NCBI RefSeq assembly: GCF_014635285.1
Contig: NZ_BMCR01000003.1
Span: 186,001 to 250,000 of the forward strand
From: Stappia taiwanensis
GTDB lineage: Bacteria; Pseudomonadota; Alphaproteobacteria; Rhizobiales; Stappiaceae
Reading direction: 5' to 3'
Length of the DNA: 64,000 bases
Numbering within the stretch: position 1 is the stretch's first letter; each line of letters begins with the position of its first letter. This document shows positions 17,592-26,903 of the stretch, one piece after another. The notes below the pieces were generated by a model, which worked only from the letters and a program-made list of their open reading frames with translations, searched no databases and was not told the origin of the DNA. Made by a program: the position numbers and the translations under genes.

Positions 17592-18821
17592 TCACCGGGT
17601 CCCGTAGCGTTGGCTCCAGACCTCTTCCAGTCGCACCATCCAGCTTGCGTGCGGCTCGTCGATCACCGGGCCGAGGTCTTCCGGCGGCAGGGTGGCGATG
17701 CCCAGATCCAGCGCCGCGAACCGGGCCTTGTCCGCGGCTGGCAGGGCACCGAGCGCCAGAACGGTCGGATCGCCCCAGATGGCCGGGTCCTGCTTGCGCG
17801 CCTGCGCCTCCGGCTCCAGCAGGAAATTGGCGACCACCAGAGCGCCCGCCTTGGCACTGGCATTGTAGGGGATCGCCACGAAATGGGCATTGCCGATGGT
17901 GCCGCCGTCCAGAACGAAACTGCGCACGGTGTCCGGCAATTCGCCGGCGGCGATGGCGGCCGACGCATCGGAAGGGTTGAAGCTGAAGGCGATGTCGATC
18001 TCGCCATCGTCGAGCAACTGCCGCAAGGCCGCGACGTTTTGCGGAAAGGCCCGGCCCTGACGCCAGAGATGGGGATGCAGCGCGTCGAGATAGGCCAGCA
18101 TCGGCGCGATATCGGCGTCGAAACTGGCCGGATCGACCGGATGGCTGAGCTTTTCCGGGTCGGCGATGGTCTGCGCCAGCACCTGTTTCAGGAAGGTGGA
18201 GCCGTGGAAGTTCGGCGGCTGCGGATAGGTGAAGCGGCCCGGGTTGCGCGCGGCGTAGTCGGCGAGCGCCTCAAGGCTCCGGGGCGGGGAGGGGACATGG
18301 GCGCTGTCATGCATGAACACGAGCTTGGCCAGCCCCCAGGGGCTCTCCAGCCCGTCGGTCGGTTCAGTGAAGTCGGTCAGAACCGCCGGGTTTGCCACGG
18401 TGTCGACCAAAGGCCAGTTGGGCAGGTCCTGTGCCCAGCCCGGGCTCATCAGCAGGCCGGCCTTCTTCAGTGCGGCGAAATTCTCGCCGTTGATCCAGAC
18501 CAGATCGACCGCGCCGCCGCTGTCCTGACCGGCTGCCTTTTCCGCCACGATCCGCCCGACCACGGTCGCCGCGTCATCGACCTTCACATGGCGCAGGGTC
18601 ACGCCATAGCGCGTCTTCACCTCCGCCCCGGCCCAGTCGATATAGGCGTTGATGCGCGGCTCGCCGCCCCAGGCGTGGAAATAGACGGTCTGTCCGCGCG
18701 CCGCCTCCAGCACCGCCGGCCAGTCCTTCGGATCCGGCGTCTCGGCGCGGGCCGAGGGCGTCCCGATCAGCAGGGAGGTGGCGAGGCAAAGCGCGGCGAG
18801 CGGCGCGAGGCGGTGAAGCAT
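17592..18821 (-). CDS. ynjB: YnjB-type periplasmic substrate-binding protein
   Basis: A 409-residue secreted binding protein with a Sec signal peptide ending near SARAE at residue 27. The mature domain matches the COG4134 YnjB group (YFHAWGGEPRINAYIDW near the N-terminus, DLVWINGENFAALKKAGLL later), distantly related to thiamine- and iron-type class II binding proteins. AAGGAGACCCGCCC precedes the ATG. It is first in the ynjBCD operon. I looked for a TPP riboswitch in the 92-bp leader and saw none, so thiamine uptake is not supported by that route. Ligand unknown. Confidence 0.85.
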   Translation of the reverse strand: MLHRLAPLAALCLATSLLIGTPSARAETPDPKDWPAVLEAARGQTVYFHAWGGEPRINAYIDWAGAEVKTRYGVTLRHVKVDDAATVVGRIVAEKAAGQDSGGAVDLVWINGENFAALKKAGLLMSPGWAQDLPNWPLVDTVANPAVLTDFTEPTDGLESPWGLAKLVFMHDSAHVPSPPRSLEALADYAARNPGRFTYPQPPNFHGSTFLKQVLAQTIADPEKLSHPVDPASFDADIAPMLAYLDALHPHLWRQGRAFPQNVAALRQLLDDGEIDIAFSFNPSDASAAIAAGELPDTVRSFVLDGGTIGNAHFVAIPYNASAKAGALVVANFLLEPEAQARKQDPAIWGDPTVLALGALPAADKARFAALDLGIATLPPEDLGPVIDEPHASWMVRLEEVWSQRYGTR

Positions 18822-18913
18822 GGGCGGGTCTCCTTCTTATTTGTTAGGTGCAAGAGCCACCCCGGCGGGTCAAGACACGGCTTCGTGACGACAGCCTCGA
18901 AGGCGGCTATCGG

Positions 18914-19399
18914 TCAGAGCGGCAGGACATGGGTGTCCTTGACCTCCTCCATTACCGCATAGGTATGAGTTTCGCGCACGCCGGGCAGGTCGAGCACCAC
19001 ATCGGCGAGCAGGCGCCGATAGGCGGTCATGTCCGCCACCCGTGCCTTCACCAGATAGTCGAACCCACCGGCCACCATGTGGCATTCCAGCACCTGCGGC
19101 ACGCGTTTCACCGCGCGGGCGAAGGCGTCGAACACATCCGGTGTCGTACGGTCCAGCTTGATCTGCACGAACACCAGCAGGCCGAGGCCGAGACGCTCCG
19201 GGTCGAGCTCGGCGGAAAACCGCAGAATATAGCCATCCCGGCCGAGGCGTTTCATCCGCTCCGCCGTTGCCGTCGGCGACAGGTTCACCCGCGCGGCCAG
19301 GTCTGTGTTGGTGATGCGCCCTTCGCTTTGCAGGACGGCGAGGATCCTGCGGTCGGTCCTGTCCAGACTAGGGGAATTCGCGAAATTTTCGCCTTCCAT
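18914..19399 (-). CDS. putR: Lrp/AsnC-family regulator, probable proline-responsive PutR
   Basis: A 161-residue Lrp/AsnC protein. The N-terminal winged helix-turn-helix (TNTDLAARVNLSPTATAERM) is followed by the RAM effector domain with a typical GGFDYLVKARVADM segment. It is divergent from putA with 113 bp between the start codons. In alphaproteobacteria such as Agrobacterium and Rhodobacter, PutR in this position activates putA in response to proline. The assignment rests on family plus position. The intergenic region is AT-rich and contains a weak-35/strong-10 promoter for putA, as expected for an activated gene. Confidence 0.85.
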   Translation of the reverse strand: MEGENFANSPSLDRTDRRILAVLQSEGRITNTDLAARVNLSPTATAERMKRLGRDGYILRFSAELDPERLGLGLLVFVQIKLDRTTPDVFDAFARAVKRVPQVLECHMVAGGFDYLVKARVADMTAYRRLLADVVLDLPGVRETHTYAVMEEVKDTHVLPL

Positions 19400-19410
19400 G
19401 GAGTTTAGCC

Positions 19411-19462
19411 CTAAATTCAGTTAATAATTTGGTGAAAATAACAGAGAATAAGGCGGTATAAT
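19411..19462 (+). promoter_or_regulatory. putA promoter with AT-rich Lrp-type region
   Basis: A perfect -10 hexamer TATAAT is at 19457-19462. The best -35 at about 18 bp is TGAAAA (19433-19438), a poor match to consensus. Just upstream the inverted repeat AAATT (19413-19417) and AATTT (19426-19430) sits in a run of A and T that is unusual for this genome and typical of Lrp-family binding regions. The weak -35 fits activation by PutR; that link is inferred. Confidence 0.6.
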
Positions 19463-19512
19463 AGAGAAAACCTCGGATCGGTCGATCCTGTGCGCTTGTG
19501 GAGGAGTGTGTT

Positions 19513-22500
19513 GTGAGCCAGCCGTTGCAGACCCCGCCGTTTCAGGCCTCTGTTTCCCCATCCGATGCGACCGGGGCGCTTGCCCCGTTTCGCGCGCCCT
19601 ATGCCCCCGGCGATGAACAGGCGGTGCGGCGCCTGATCAGCGCGGCCGGCTTCGACGCGGCCGAGGAAAGTCGGATCGACGATCTTGCCTCCGGCTATAT
19701 CCAGACCATCCGCTCGGCGATTGGTGGTCTCGGCGGGGTGGAGGATTTCCTCCGGGAATACGGCCTGTCGACCCGCGAGGGGCTGGCGCTGATGGTGCTT
19801 GCCGAGGCGCTGCTGCGGGTGCCGGATGCGGCCACCGCCGACAAGTTGATCGAGGACAAGCTCGCCGCCGCCCGCTTCGACGAGACGGAGAATGGCCCTT
19901 CCGACACGTGGCTGGTCTCCGCCTCCTCCTGGGCGCTGGGCGTGACCTCGCGGCTGATCCATCCGGGCGAGAAGCCGGACACGATCCTTGCCTCGCTGGT
20001 CAAGCGCATGGGAATGCCGGCGGTGCGCGGTGCCACCCGTCAGGCGATGCGCATTCTCGGTCATCAGTTCGTGCTCGGCGAGACGATCAAGAACGCGCTG
20101 CAACGCGCGGCCGGCCAGGAGGCCAAGGGCTACCGCTATTCCTACGACATGCTGGGTGAGGGCGCGCGCACGGCCGCCGATGCCGAGCGCTATTTCCAGT
20201 CTTATGCGGCGGCGATCGAGGCCATCGGCAAGGCAGCGGGCAAGAAGGAGTTGCCGGCCCGACCGGGGATTTCGGTCAAGCTGTCGGCGCTGCATCCGCG
20301 CTACGAGGCGGTCAAGGGCGCCAGGGTGCGCGATGAGCTGGCGCCGCGGCTGTTGCAACTGGCGCAGGCCGCCAAGCGTCATGACCTCAACTTCACCGTC
20401 GATGCGGAAGAGGCCGACCGGCTGGAAATCTCGCTCGACCTGTTCGCCGTGGTCGCCGCCGATCCCTCGCTTGCCGGCTGGGACGGGTTTGGCCTTGCCA
20501 TTCAGGCCTATCAGAAACGGGCGCTTGATGTGGTCAACTGGATCGTCGATCTGGCGACCCGGCTTGACCGGCGCTTCATGGTGCGGCTGGTCAAGGGCGC
20601 TTATTGGGACACGGAGATCAAGCGGGCGCAGGAGCGGGGGCTTGACGATTTTCCGGTGTTCACGCGCAAGGCGGCGACGGATCTTTCCTATCTCGCCTGC
20701 GCCCGGGCGCTGCTTGCCGCTCGCCCGCATATCTATCCGCAGTTCGCCACCCACAATGCCCTGTCGGTGGCGCAGATCGTCACCCTCGCCGGCGATAGCG
20801 GCGGCTTTGAGTTCCAGCGGCTGCACGGCATGGGCGAGAGCCTTTACAAGGCGGTGACCGAGCGCGACGGGCACCCCTGCCGGATCTATGCGCCGGTCGG
20901 CGGCCATCGCGATCTGCTCGCCTATCTGGTTCGCCGCCTTCTGGAGAACGGCGCCAATTCCTCCTTCGTCTCCGCCGTGGGCGATGCCTCCGTGCCGATC
21001 GCCCGGCTGCTGGCGCGGCCGGAAGAGGCGCTGGCCGGCGGTACCCGGGCGCGCAATCCGAAGATCCCGCTGCCCGGCCGGCTTTACGGCACGAGCCGGC
21101 AGAACTCCGCCGGTCTCGAATTCGGCTGGGCCGAGGAGCGGGCCGGGCTGGTCAGCGCCATGGCCGCGCATACCGCGCCGGTCGATGATGCCGCGCCGCT
21201 TTATCCCGGCGCGCCGGCGGGCGGCCTTGGTCGTCCGGTGCTCTCGCCCACCGACGGGGTGACCCGCGCCGGACGGGTGCGCGAGGCGTCTGCCGGCGAG
21301 GTGACGGCGATGTTCGATGTCGCCGGCAAGGGCTTTGATCGCTGGTCACGGACCCCGGTGGAAACCCGGGCCGCAGCGATTGCCCGGCTCGGCGATCTTC
21401 TGGAGGAGCATTCCCCGCGGCTGATGGCGCTGCTGGCCCGCGAGGGCGGCAAGACCCTGCCCGACGGGCTGGCGGAAGTGCGCGAGGCGGTCGATTTCTG
21501 CCGTTACTACGCCGCCGAGGCGCAGCGCAGCTTTGGCGAAGGGGTGTTGATGCCCGGGCCGACGGGCGAGGAAAACCGCTACCGTCTGCGTGGGCGCGGC
21601 GTCTTCGTCTGCATCTCGCCGTGGAACTTCCCGCTGGCGATCTATCTGGGGCAGGTGACGGCGGCGCTGCTTGCCGGCAATGCGGTGATCGCCAAGCCGG
21701 CGGAACAGACGCCGCTGATCGCCTATGAGGCGGCAAAGCTGATCCATGAAGCGGGTGTGCCGCGCGATGTGTTCCTGTTCGCGCCCGGTGGGCGGGAGCT
21801 GGGCGCGGCGATTGTCGCCGAGCCGCGGGTGGCCGGGGTTGCCTTCACCGGCTCGACCGAAACCGCCTGGGCGATCAACCGGGCGCTGGCGGAAAAGCGC
21901 GGGCCGATCGTGCCGCTGATCGCCGAGACCGGCGGCGTCAACGCCATGCTGGTGGATGCCACCGCTCTGCCGGAACAGGTCTGCGACGATGTGATGATGT
22001 CCGCCTTCCGCTCCGCCGGGCAGCGCTGTTCGGCCCTGCGGCTTCTCTATCTGCAGGAGGATGTCGCCGACAAGCAACTGGAGATGCTGAAGGGCGCGGC
22101 GGCGGAATTGTCCTTGGGCGATCCGGCCGATCCGGCTTGCGACATCGGCCCGGTGATCGACGCGGCGGCCCGGGACAAGCTGAACGCCCATCTTGAGGAC
22201 ATGCGGGCCTCGCAGAAGGTGGTGTATTCCGGCCCGGTGCCCGGCGGCAGTTTTGCCGGCGGCACCTGGGTCGCGCCGCATATCGTCGAACTCGACGCAC
22301 CGGATGCGCTGACCCGCGAGACCTTCGGGCCGATCCTGCATGTGGTGCGCTACAAGGCCGCCGAACTGCCGCAGATGCTGGAGACGATCGCCGCCACCGG
22401 CTTTGGCCTGACCCTCGGGGTGCACAGCCGCATCGATGCGACCGTGGCGCAGGTGGTCGACCGGCTGTCCGTCGGCAATGTCTATGTCAACCGCAACACC

Positions 22501-22674
22501 ATCGGCGCGGTGGTCGGCACCCAGCCCTTCGGCGGGTCGGGCCTGTCCGGAACCGGGCCGAAGGCCGGCGGTCCGGCCTATCTCGGCCGCTTCGCGCTGG
22601 AACAGGTGGTGTCGATCAACACCGCTGCCGCCGGCGGCAACGCCAGCCTGATCGCCATGGCCGAGGAGGACTGA
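19513..22674 (+). CDS. putA: Bifunctional proline dehydrogenase / delta-1-pyrroline-5-carboxylate dehydrogenase
   Basis: A 1053-residue PutA that oxidises proline to glutamate: the N-terminal FAD-dependent proline dehydrogenase barrel (about residues 125-440, including GISVKLSALHPRYE) makes P5C, and the C-terminal NAD-dependent aldehyde dehydrogenase (about 520-1000) finishes the reaction. The ALDH nucleophile is C839 (AGQRCSALR) and the general base is E805 (AETGG). There is no N-terminal ribbon-helix-helix, so it is a non-repressor PutA, consistent with regulation by the neighbouring PutR. GTG 19513 is chosen because GGAGGAG lies 6 nt upstream; an upstream GTG at 19498 overlaps that site. 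Confidence 0.96.
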   Translation: MSQPLQTPPFQASVSPSDATGALAPFRAPYAPGDEQAVRRLISAAGFDAAEESRIDDLASGYIQTIRSAIGGLGGVEDFLREYGLSTREGLALMVLAEALLRVPDAATADKLIEDKLAAARFDETENGPSDTWLVSASSWALGVTSRLIHPGEKPDTILASLVKRMGMPAVRGATRQAMRILGHQFVLGETIKNALQRAAGQEAKGYRYSYDMLGEGARTAADAERYFQSYAAAIEAIGKAAGKKELPARPGISVKLSALHPRYEAVKGARVRDELAPRLLQLAQAAKRHDLNFTVDAEEADRLEISLDLFAVVAADPSLAGWDGFGLAIQAYQKRALDVVNWIVDLATRLDRRFMVRLVKGAYWDTEIKRAQERGLDDFPVFTRKAATDLSYLACARALLAARPHIYPQFATHNALSVAQIVTLAGDSGGFEFQRLHGMGESLYKAVTERDGHPCRIYAPVGGHRDLLAYLVRRLLENGANSSFVSAVGDASVPIARLLARPEEALAGGTRARNPKIPLPGRLYGTSRQNSAGLEFGWAEERAGLVSAMAAHTAPVDDAAPLYPGAPAGGLGRPVLSPTDGVTRAGRVREASAGEVTAMFDVAGKGFDRWSRTPVETRAAAIARLGDLLEEHSPRLMALLAREGGKTLPDGLAEVREAVDFCRYYAAEAQRSFGEGVLMPGPTGEENRYRLRGRGVFVCISPWNFPLAIYLGQVTAALLAGNAVIAKPAEQTPLIAYEAAKLIHEAGVPRDVFLFAPGGRELGAAIVAEPRVAGVAFTGSTETAWAINRALAEKRGPIVPLIAETGGVNAMLVDATALPEQVCDDVMMSAFRSAGQRCSALRLLYLQEDVADKQLEMLKGAAAELSLGDPADPACDIGPVIDAAARDKLNAHLEDMRASQKVVYSGPVPGGSFAGGTWVAPHIVELDAPDALTRETFGPILHVVRYKAAELPQMLETIAATGFGLTLGVHSRIDATVAQVVDRLSVGNVYVNRNTIGAVVGTQPFGGSGLSGTGPKAGGPAYLGRFALEQVVSINTAAAGGNASLIAMAEED

Positions 22675-22698
22675 GCGGGCGTCTCTTGCCTTGCTAAC

Positions 22699-22725
22699 CC
22701 GGACGGCGCCAAGGCGCCGTTCCGG
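22699..22725. terminator. Strong GC hairpin between convergent putA and hrpB
   Basis: CCGGACGGCGCC pairs with GGCGCCGTTCCGG across a 2-nt loop, with one mismatch. It has no U-tract on either strand, so it may only stabilise 3' ends or cooperate with Rho. Confidence 0.4.
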
Positions 22726-22746
22726 CTGCGGTGTGCCACTCGGGGG

Positions 22747-25233
22747 TCACGTGCCGCGCGGTTTGGCGCGGGCGGTTGCTTGTGCGGAGGCGGGATCGTC
22801 CGGCCAGGGGTGCTTGGGGTAGCGGCCCTTCATCTCCGATTTCACCTGCGCCCAGGAGCCGCGCCAGAACCCTGGCAGATCCCGGGTGATCTGGATGGGC
22901 CGATGGGCCGGGGAGAGAAGCTCCAGAATTAGCGGCACCCGCCCGCCGGCAATCGCCGGATGCCGGTCGAGGCCGAACAGCTCCTGCACGCGGATGGCCA
23001 GCGTCGGCCCGTCCTCCCGGTCGTAGTCGATCGGCACGTGCGAGCCGGAGGGAGCGGAAAAATGGGTCGGCGTCTGCCGTTCCAGCTCCGCCATCCGGTG
23101 CTGCGGCAACAGCCCGGAAAGCGCATCGCCAAGGATGTCCGGGCCGATCTCGCTGGCCCGACTGCGCCCGGCAAGATAGGGCGCGAGCCAGTCGTCCATT
23201 GTCTCCGTCAGCGCCGCGTCGGAGAGGTCCGGCCAGTCCGCCGCCGCTTCCGGTTCGAGCCTTTGCCGCAGGAAGCCGACGCGGGCGCGCAAGGCCCGCT
23301 GTGTCTTCGACCAATCGAGCGCGCCGGCGCCCTTGTCCTTCAGATAGCGGGACAGCGCCGCCGCGACCCTGTCCGGATCCGGCGCCGGCTCGATCTCTTC
23401 CGATAGCCGGAGCTTGCCGAACATCCGGCGCCGCCTCGCGCGAACCTTGCCTTCCGCGTCGCAGGTGACCGCAACCTCATCGGTGATATCCTCGGCGAAC
23501 AGCTCTCCGATATCGGTGCGTGTCAGCGGGGCGGCGAGCAGGATGCGCCCGCGTGCGGCCGTGCCCTGCACCTCGGCGATGGCCAGAAAATCCTCGCGGG
23601 CGAGCGGGTCGCTCTCTTCAAGCCGGGCGCCGCGTCCGCTGGCCATGCGGAAACCGCCGCGCCCGTCCTGCGCCTGGGCGACCCGGTCCGGATAGCCAAG
23701 TGCCAGCACCCGGCCGGCCGCCTCTGGTTCGGCCCCGCCCCGGGGCAGTCCGGCCTGTTTGCGCCAGCGTTCGGCGAGATCACGGGCGGCGCTGGTGCGC
23801 GGGTCCTTGCCCCGGGCAAGGCCGGCCAGCCGGTCGCGCAGGTCGGTGGAGCGGCCACCAAGGCCGGTTTCGGACAGCACCGCCGCCGTTCTGGCGGCAA
23901 GCCCGCCTGCGTCCTCTTCCCTCGAGGCGATCAGCATATGGGCAAGGCGCGGCGCCAGCGGCAGGCGCATCATGCGCCGGCCCGCGCTGGTGAGCGCGCC
24001 GCCCGCGTCAAGGGCATGCAGGGAGCGCAGCAGCGATACTGCTTCGGACCAGGCGGCGGTGGGCGGCGGATCGGCAAACCGCAGCATCGCCGGATCGGTG
24101 ACGCCCCAGGCGGCGAGGTCGAGAACAAGCCGCGACAGATCCGCCTCAAGGATTGCCGGCCGGTCGTCGGCGGCAAGCGCCCGGGTCTGCGCCTCGTCCC
24201 ACAGCCGGTAGCAGATGCCCGGCTCGGTTCGTCCGGCACGGCCGCGCCGCTGATCGGCGGCGGCGCGCGAGACCCGCACGGTTTCCAGCCGGGTCAACCC
24301 GGTGGCTGGCTCGTAGCGCGGCACCCGGGCCATGCCGCTGTCGATCACCACCCGCACCCCCTCGATGGTCAGGGAGGTCTGGGCAATGGCGGTGGCCAGC
24401 ACCACCTTGCGCCGTCCCTCCGGTGCCGGGCGGATGGCCGCGTTCTGGGCGGAGGCCGTCAGCGCCCCGTAGAGCGGCGCGAGGTCGACGCCGGCGGGCA
24501 GGTTGGCGGCAAGAAGGTCCGCAACCTTGTGGATCTCTCCCTGGCCGGGCAGGAAGGCGAGGATCGAGCCGCTCTCGTTGTCGAGCGCCTGGCGGATCGC
24601 CCGCGCCATCTGCGCCGGCAGCGGCGCGCCCGTCTCCCGGCCGAGATAGCGGGTTTCCACCGGGAAGCTGCGCCCGGCGCAGGACACCACCGGCGCGTCG
24701 CCGAGCAGCCGGGCGACGCCGGCCGCGTCGATGGTCGCCGACATGGGCAGGAGGCGCAGGTCCTCGCGCAAGGCGGATTGCACATCGAGCGCCAGCGCCA
24801 GCCCCAGATCGCCATCGAGCGAGCGTTCGTGAAACTCGTCGAACAGAATGGCGGCGACCCCTGTCAGCTCCGGATCGTCGAGGATCATCCGGGTGAACAC
24901 CCCCTCGGTGATCAGCTCGATCCGGGTTCGGTCCGAAACCCGGGTTTCCAGCCGAACCCGCAGGCCGACGGTGTCACCGACCTCCTCGCCGAGCTGCGCG
25001 GCCATGCGCGCCGCCGCCGCCCGGGCGGCCAGCCGGCGCGGCTCCAGCACGAGAATGCGCCCCTCGCCGCGCCAGTCGGCATCGAGCAGCGCCAGCGGAA
25101 CGGCGGTGGTCTTGCCGGCGCCCGGTTCGGCGACAAGCACCGCCGAGGGGTGGGCGGCGAGCGTGTCCAGAAGCTCAGGCAACACCGCGTCGATTGGCAG
25201 GGTGGGGCGGTTGGGATGGGGCATTTGCGTCAT
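22747..25233 (-). CDS. hrpB: ATP-dependent RNA helicase HrpB
   Basis: An 828-residue DExH-box (DEAH/RHA group) helicase. Walker A is PGAGKTT near residue 32, the Walker B/DExH motif is LFDEFHERS, motif III is MSATID, and motif VI is QRRGRAGR. A helicase-associated domain and the HrpB-specific C-terminal region follow. Its role in bacteria is poorly defined. Start ATG 25233 (MTQMPHPN) is chosen by family alignment; its ribosome site is weak. An in-frame TTG at 25305 would overlap the glucokinase stop, and translational coupling through it cannot be excluded. It is last in the mgsA-glk-hrpB unit. Confidence 0.92.
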   Translation of the reverse strand: MTQMPHPNRPTLPIDAVLPELLDTLAAHPSAVLVAEPGAGKTTAVPLALLDADWRGEGRILVLEPRRLAARAAAARMAAQLGEEVGDTVGLRVRLETRVSDRTRIELITEGVFTRMILDDPELTGVAAILFDEFHERSLDGDLGLALALDVQSALREDLRLLPMSATIDAAGVARLLGDAPVVSCAGRSFPVETRYLGRETGAPLPAQMARAIRQALDNESGSILAFLPGQGEIHKVADLLAANLPAGVDLAPLYGALTASAQNAAIRPAPEGRRKVVLATAIAQTSLTIEGVRVVIDSGMARVPRYEPATGLTRLETVRVSRAAADQRRGRAGRTEPGICYRLWDEAQTRALAADDRPAILEADLSRLVLDLAAWGVTDPAMLRFADPPPTAAWSEAVSLLRSLHALDAGGALTSAGRRMMRLPLAPRLAHMLIASREEDAGGLAARTAAVLSETGLGGRSTDLRDRLAGLARGKDPRTSAARDLAERWRKQAGLPRGGAEPEAAGRVLALGYPDRVAQAQDGRGGFRMASGRGARLEESDPLAREDFLAIAEVQGTAARGRILLAAPLTRTDIGELFAEDITDEVAVTCDAEGKVRARRRRMFGKLRLSEEIEPAPDPDRVAAALSRYLKDKGAGALDWSKTQRALRARVGFLRQRLEPEAAADWPDLSDAALTETMDDWLAPYLAGRSRASEIGPDILGDALSGLLPQHRMAELERQTPTHFSAPSGSHVPIDYDREDGPTLAIRVQELFGLDRHPAIAGGRVPLILELLSPAHRPIQITRDLPGFWRGSWAQVKSEMKGRYPKHPWPDDPASAQATARAKPRGT

Positions 25234-25301
25234 TTCGAAGAGCCGCGAGGGGGATGCGGCGATATCGTCAGGGGCGAGTGCTCTACGGAGCGAGGGGGAC
25301 C

Positions 25302-26342
25302 TCAACCGGCAGAGGATTCCTGCGCGGACCAGTGGCGGCCGGTCAGTTCCACCGCGAACAGGGCGGGGGTGCGGGCGAAGCTGGCCAGCCCCTCCAGCGC
25401 CGGGTTCGGATGGCGCACCAGATAGGTGGGGATGGTGCGCATCAAGGCATCATGCGGGGCCTTGGCCTCAAAGGCGGCGCGGAAGGCAGGTGCGCGCAGG
25501 TGCCGTTCGATCCGCATCGGAATGCCGCCGCCGAGATAGACCCCGCCGCGCGCCAGGAAGGCCAGCGCCAGATCTCCGGCTACTCGGCCGAGCGCCCGGA
25601 CGAAACAGGCGACGGTTCGCAGCGCCACGTCGTCGCCCGCGTCGGCGGCTTCGGTCACGGCGGCGCCGCTTTCGAACCGGCGGCTCTGGCCTTCGGCTTC
25701 GGCGACGGCGCGCGACAGGCGCACCAGCCCGGAGCCGCTGAGCACCTGTTCGGCGCCCACCCGTCCGCCGACCCGTTCCAGATGGTCCCAGATCCGCATG
25801 TCCTCGGCATCGACCGGCCCCAGCTCCATGTGGCCGCCCTCGCCGGGCACCGGGATCCAGGTGTTGGCCGCGTGGATCATCGCCGCCGCGCCAAGTCCGG
25901 TGCCCGGGCCGAGCACCACCTTGGCGCCGAACGGCACCGGGGCGCCGCCGCCGAGCTGTTCGACGGCCGCGCCCTCGAGCCCGGGAAGGGCAAGGGCCTG
26001 AGCCTCGAAGTCATTGAGCACGATCACGCTTTCCAGGCCGAACTGGGCGATCAGCTCCTTTGGGTCGATCACCCAGTCGGCGTTGGTGAGCGGGATCGTC
26101 TCGCCGGTAACCGGTCCGGCGACGGCGATCACGGCGGTGCGCGGCATCAATGCGGTGTGGTTGAAGACGCTGGCGGTCGCCGCCTCGGCGAAACCGGGAA
26201 ACCCGGCGGTGCTGACCGGCTCGAAGGCCTTGGTCTGCGCATGGGCGTCGCGGACGATGGCGAAACGGGCATTGGTGCCGCCGATATCGGCCACCAGCAC
26301 GGGAAAGCGGAAGCCCTTGAGGGACGAGGTGGAGGTGGTCAT
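25302..26342 (-). CDS. glk: Glucokinase
   Basis: A 346-residue hexokinase-fold enzyme phosphorylating glucose with ATP. The first phosphate loop is [14 protein letters not shown] near residue 17, the catalytic-Asp region is [14 protein letters not shown], the adenosine/phosphate-2 segment is [12 protein letters not shown], and [11 protein letters not shown] is the Glk-type glucose-contacting motif. This is the non-ROK Glk family and the length is typical. ATG 26342 overlaps the methylglyoxal synthase stop by 4 bp (ATGA), so the two are coupled. Confidence 0.94.
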   Translation of the reverse strand: MTTSTSSLKGFRFPVLVADIGGTNARFAIVRDAHAQTKAFEPVSTAGFPGFAEAATASVFNHTALMPRTAVIAVAGPVTGETIPLTNADWVIDPKELIAQFGLESVIVLNDFEAQALALPGLEGAAVEQLGGGAPVPFGAKVVLGPGTGLGAAAMIHAANTWIPVPGEGGHMELGPVDAEDMRIWDHLERVGGRVGAEQVLSGSGLVRLSRAVAEAEGQSRRFESGAAVTEAADAGDDVALRTVACFVRALGRVAGDLALAFLARGGVYLGGGIPMRIERHLRAPAFRAAFEAKAPHDALMRTIPTYLVRHPNPALEGLASFARTPALFAVELTGRHWSAQESSAG

Positions 26343-26785
26343 GAGCGGTTCTTGGCGATTTCCGGTGTCTGCGAACTGGTGGCAAGGCCGGTGAGACGGG
26401 CCGAACGAAGCAGGATTTCCGCCGTCGAGCGGTTGAGCGCCATCGGGATGTCATAGACCAGCGCCAGACGCATCAAGGCCTTCACATCCACATCATGCGG
26501 CATCGGTGTCAGCGGGTCGACGAAGAAGATCAGCCCGTGCAGACGCCCCTCGGCGATCATGGCGCCGATCTGCTGGTCGCCGCCGAGCGGGCCGCTCTTC
26601 AGCCGGATAATATTGAGATCGGGGCAGGCCTCACCAATGCGTCCGCCGGTGGTGCCGGTCGCCATCAGCTTGTAGTCGGCAAGCTTGGCGGTGTTGAGGC
26701 GGGCGAAGGTGACCATCTCCTCCTTTTTCGCGTCATGGGCGATGAGGGCAAGGGTCGGGCGGTCCAGGCGCTGTGTCTCGGTCAA
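26339..26785 (-). CDS. mgsA: Methylglyoxal synthase
   Basis: A 148-residue enzyme converting dihydroxyacetone phosphate to methylglyoxal and phosphate. Family motifs are in place: [12 protein letters not shown] near the N-terminus, [24 protein letters not shown] (with the catalytic Asp of GGDQQ), FFVDPL and [13 protein letters not shown]. The start is assigned to TTG 26785, giving [10 protein letters not shown], because AGGA lies 7 nt upstream and the length then matches the family; no ATG fits. It heads an overlapping operon with glk, so a glycolytic overflow enzyme is co-made with glucose phosphorylation. Confidence 0.92.
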   Translation of the reverse strand: MTETQRLDRPTLALIAHDAKKEEMVTFARLNTAKLADYKLMATGTTGGRIGEACPDLNIIRLKSGPLGGDQQIGAMIAEGRLHGLIFFVDPLTPMPHDVDVKALMRLALVYDIPMALNRSTAEILLRSARLTGLATSSQTPEIAKNRS

Positions 26786-26903
26786 GGGGCGATCCTGTCG
26801 CAGGTTTTCAACCTTCAGGATGTACAGGCTTCCACCGCCGGGGGAAAGCCGTTTGCGGGCGGATTGGGCTTTGGCTCCCGCCCACAAACGGCGCCGGGCA
26901 GCC

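Noticed and set aside
18822..18913. TPP riboswitch upstream of ynjB
   Set aside because: The expected CUGAGA core and partner segments were not found, and the gap is too short for a typical riboswitch plus expression platform.
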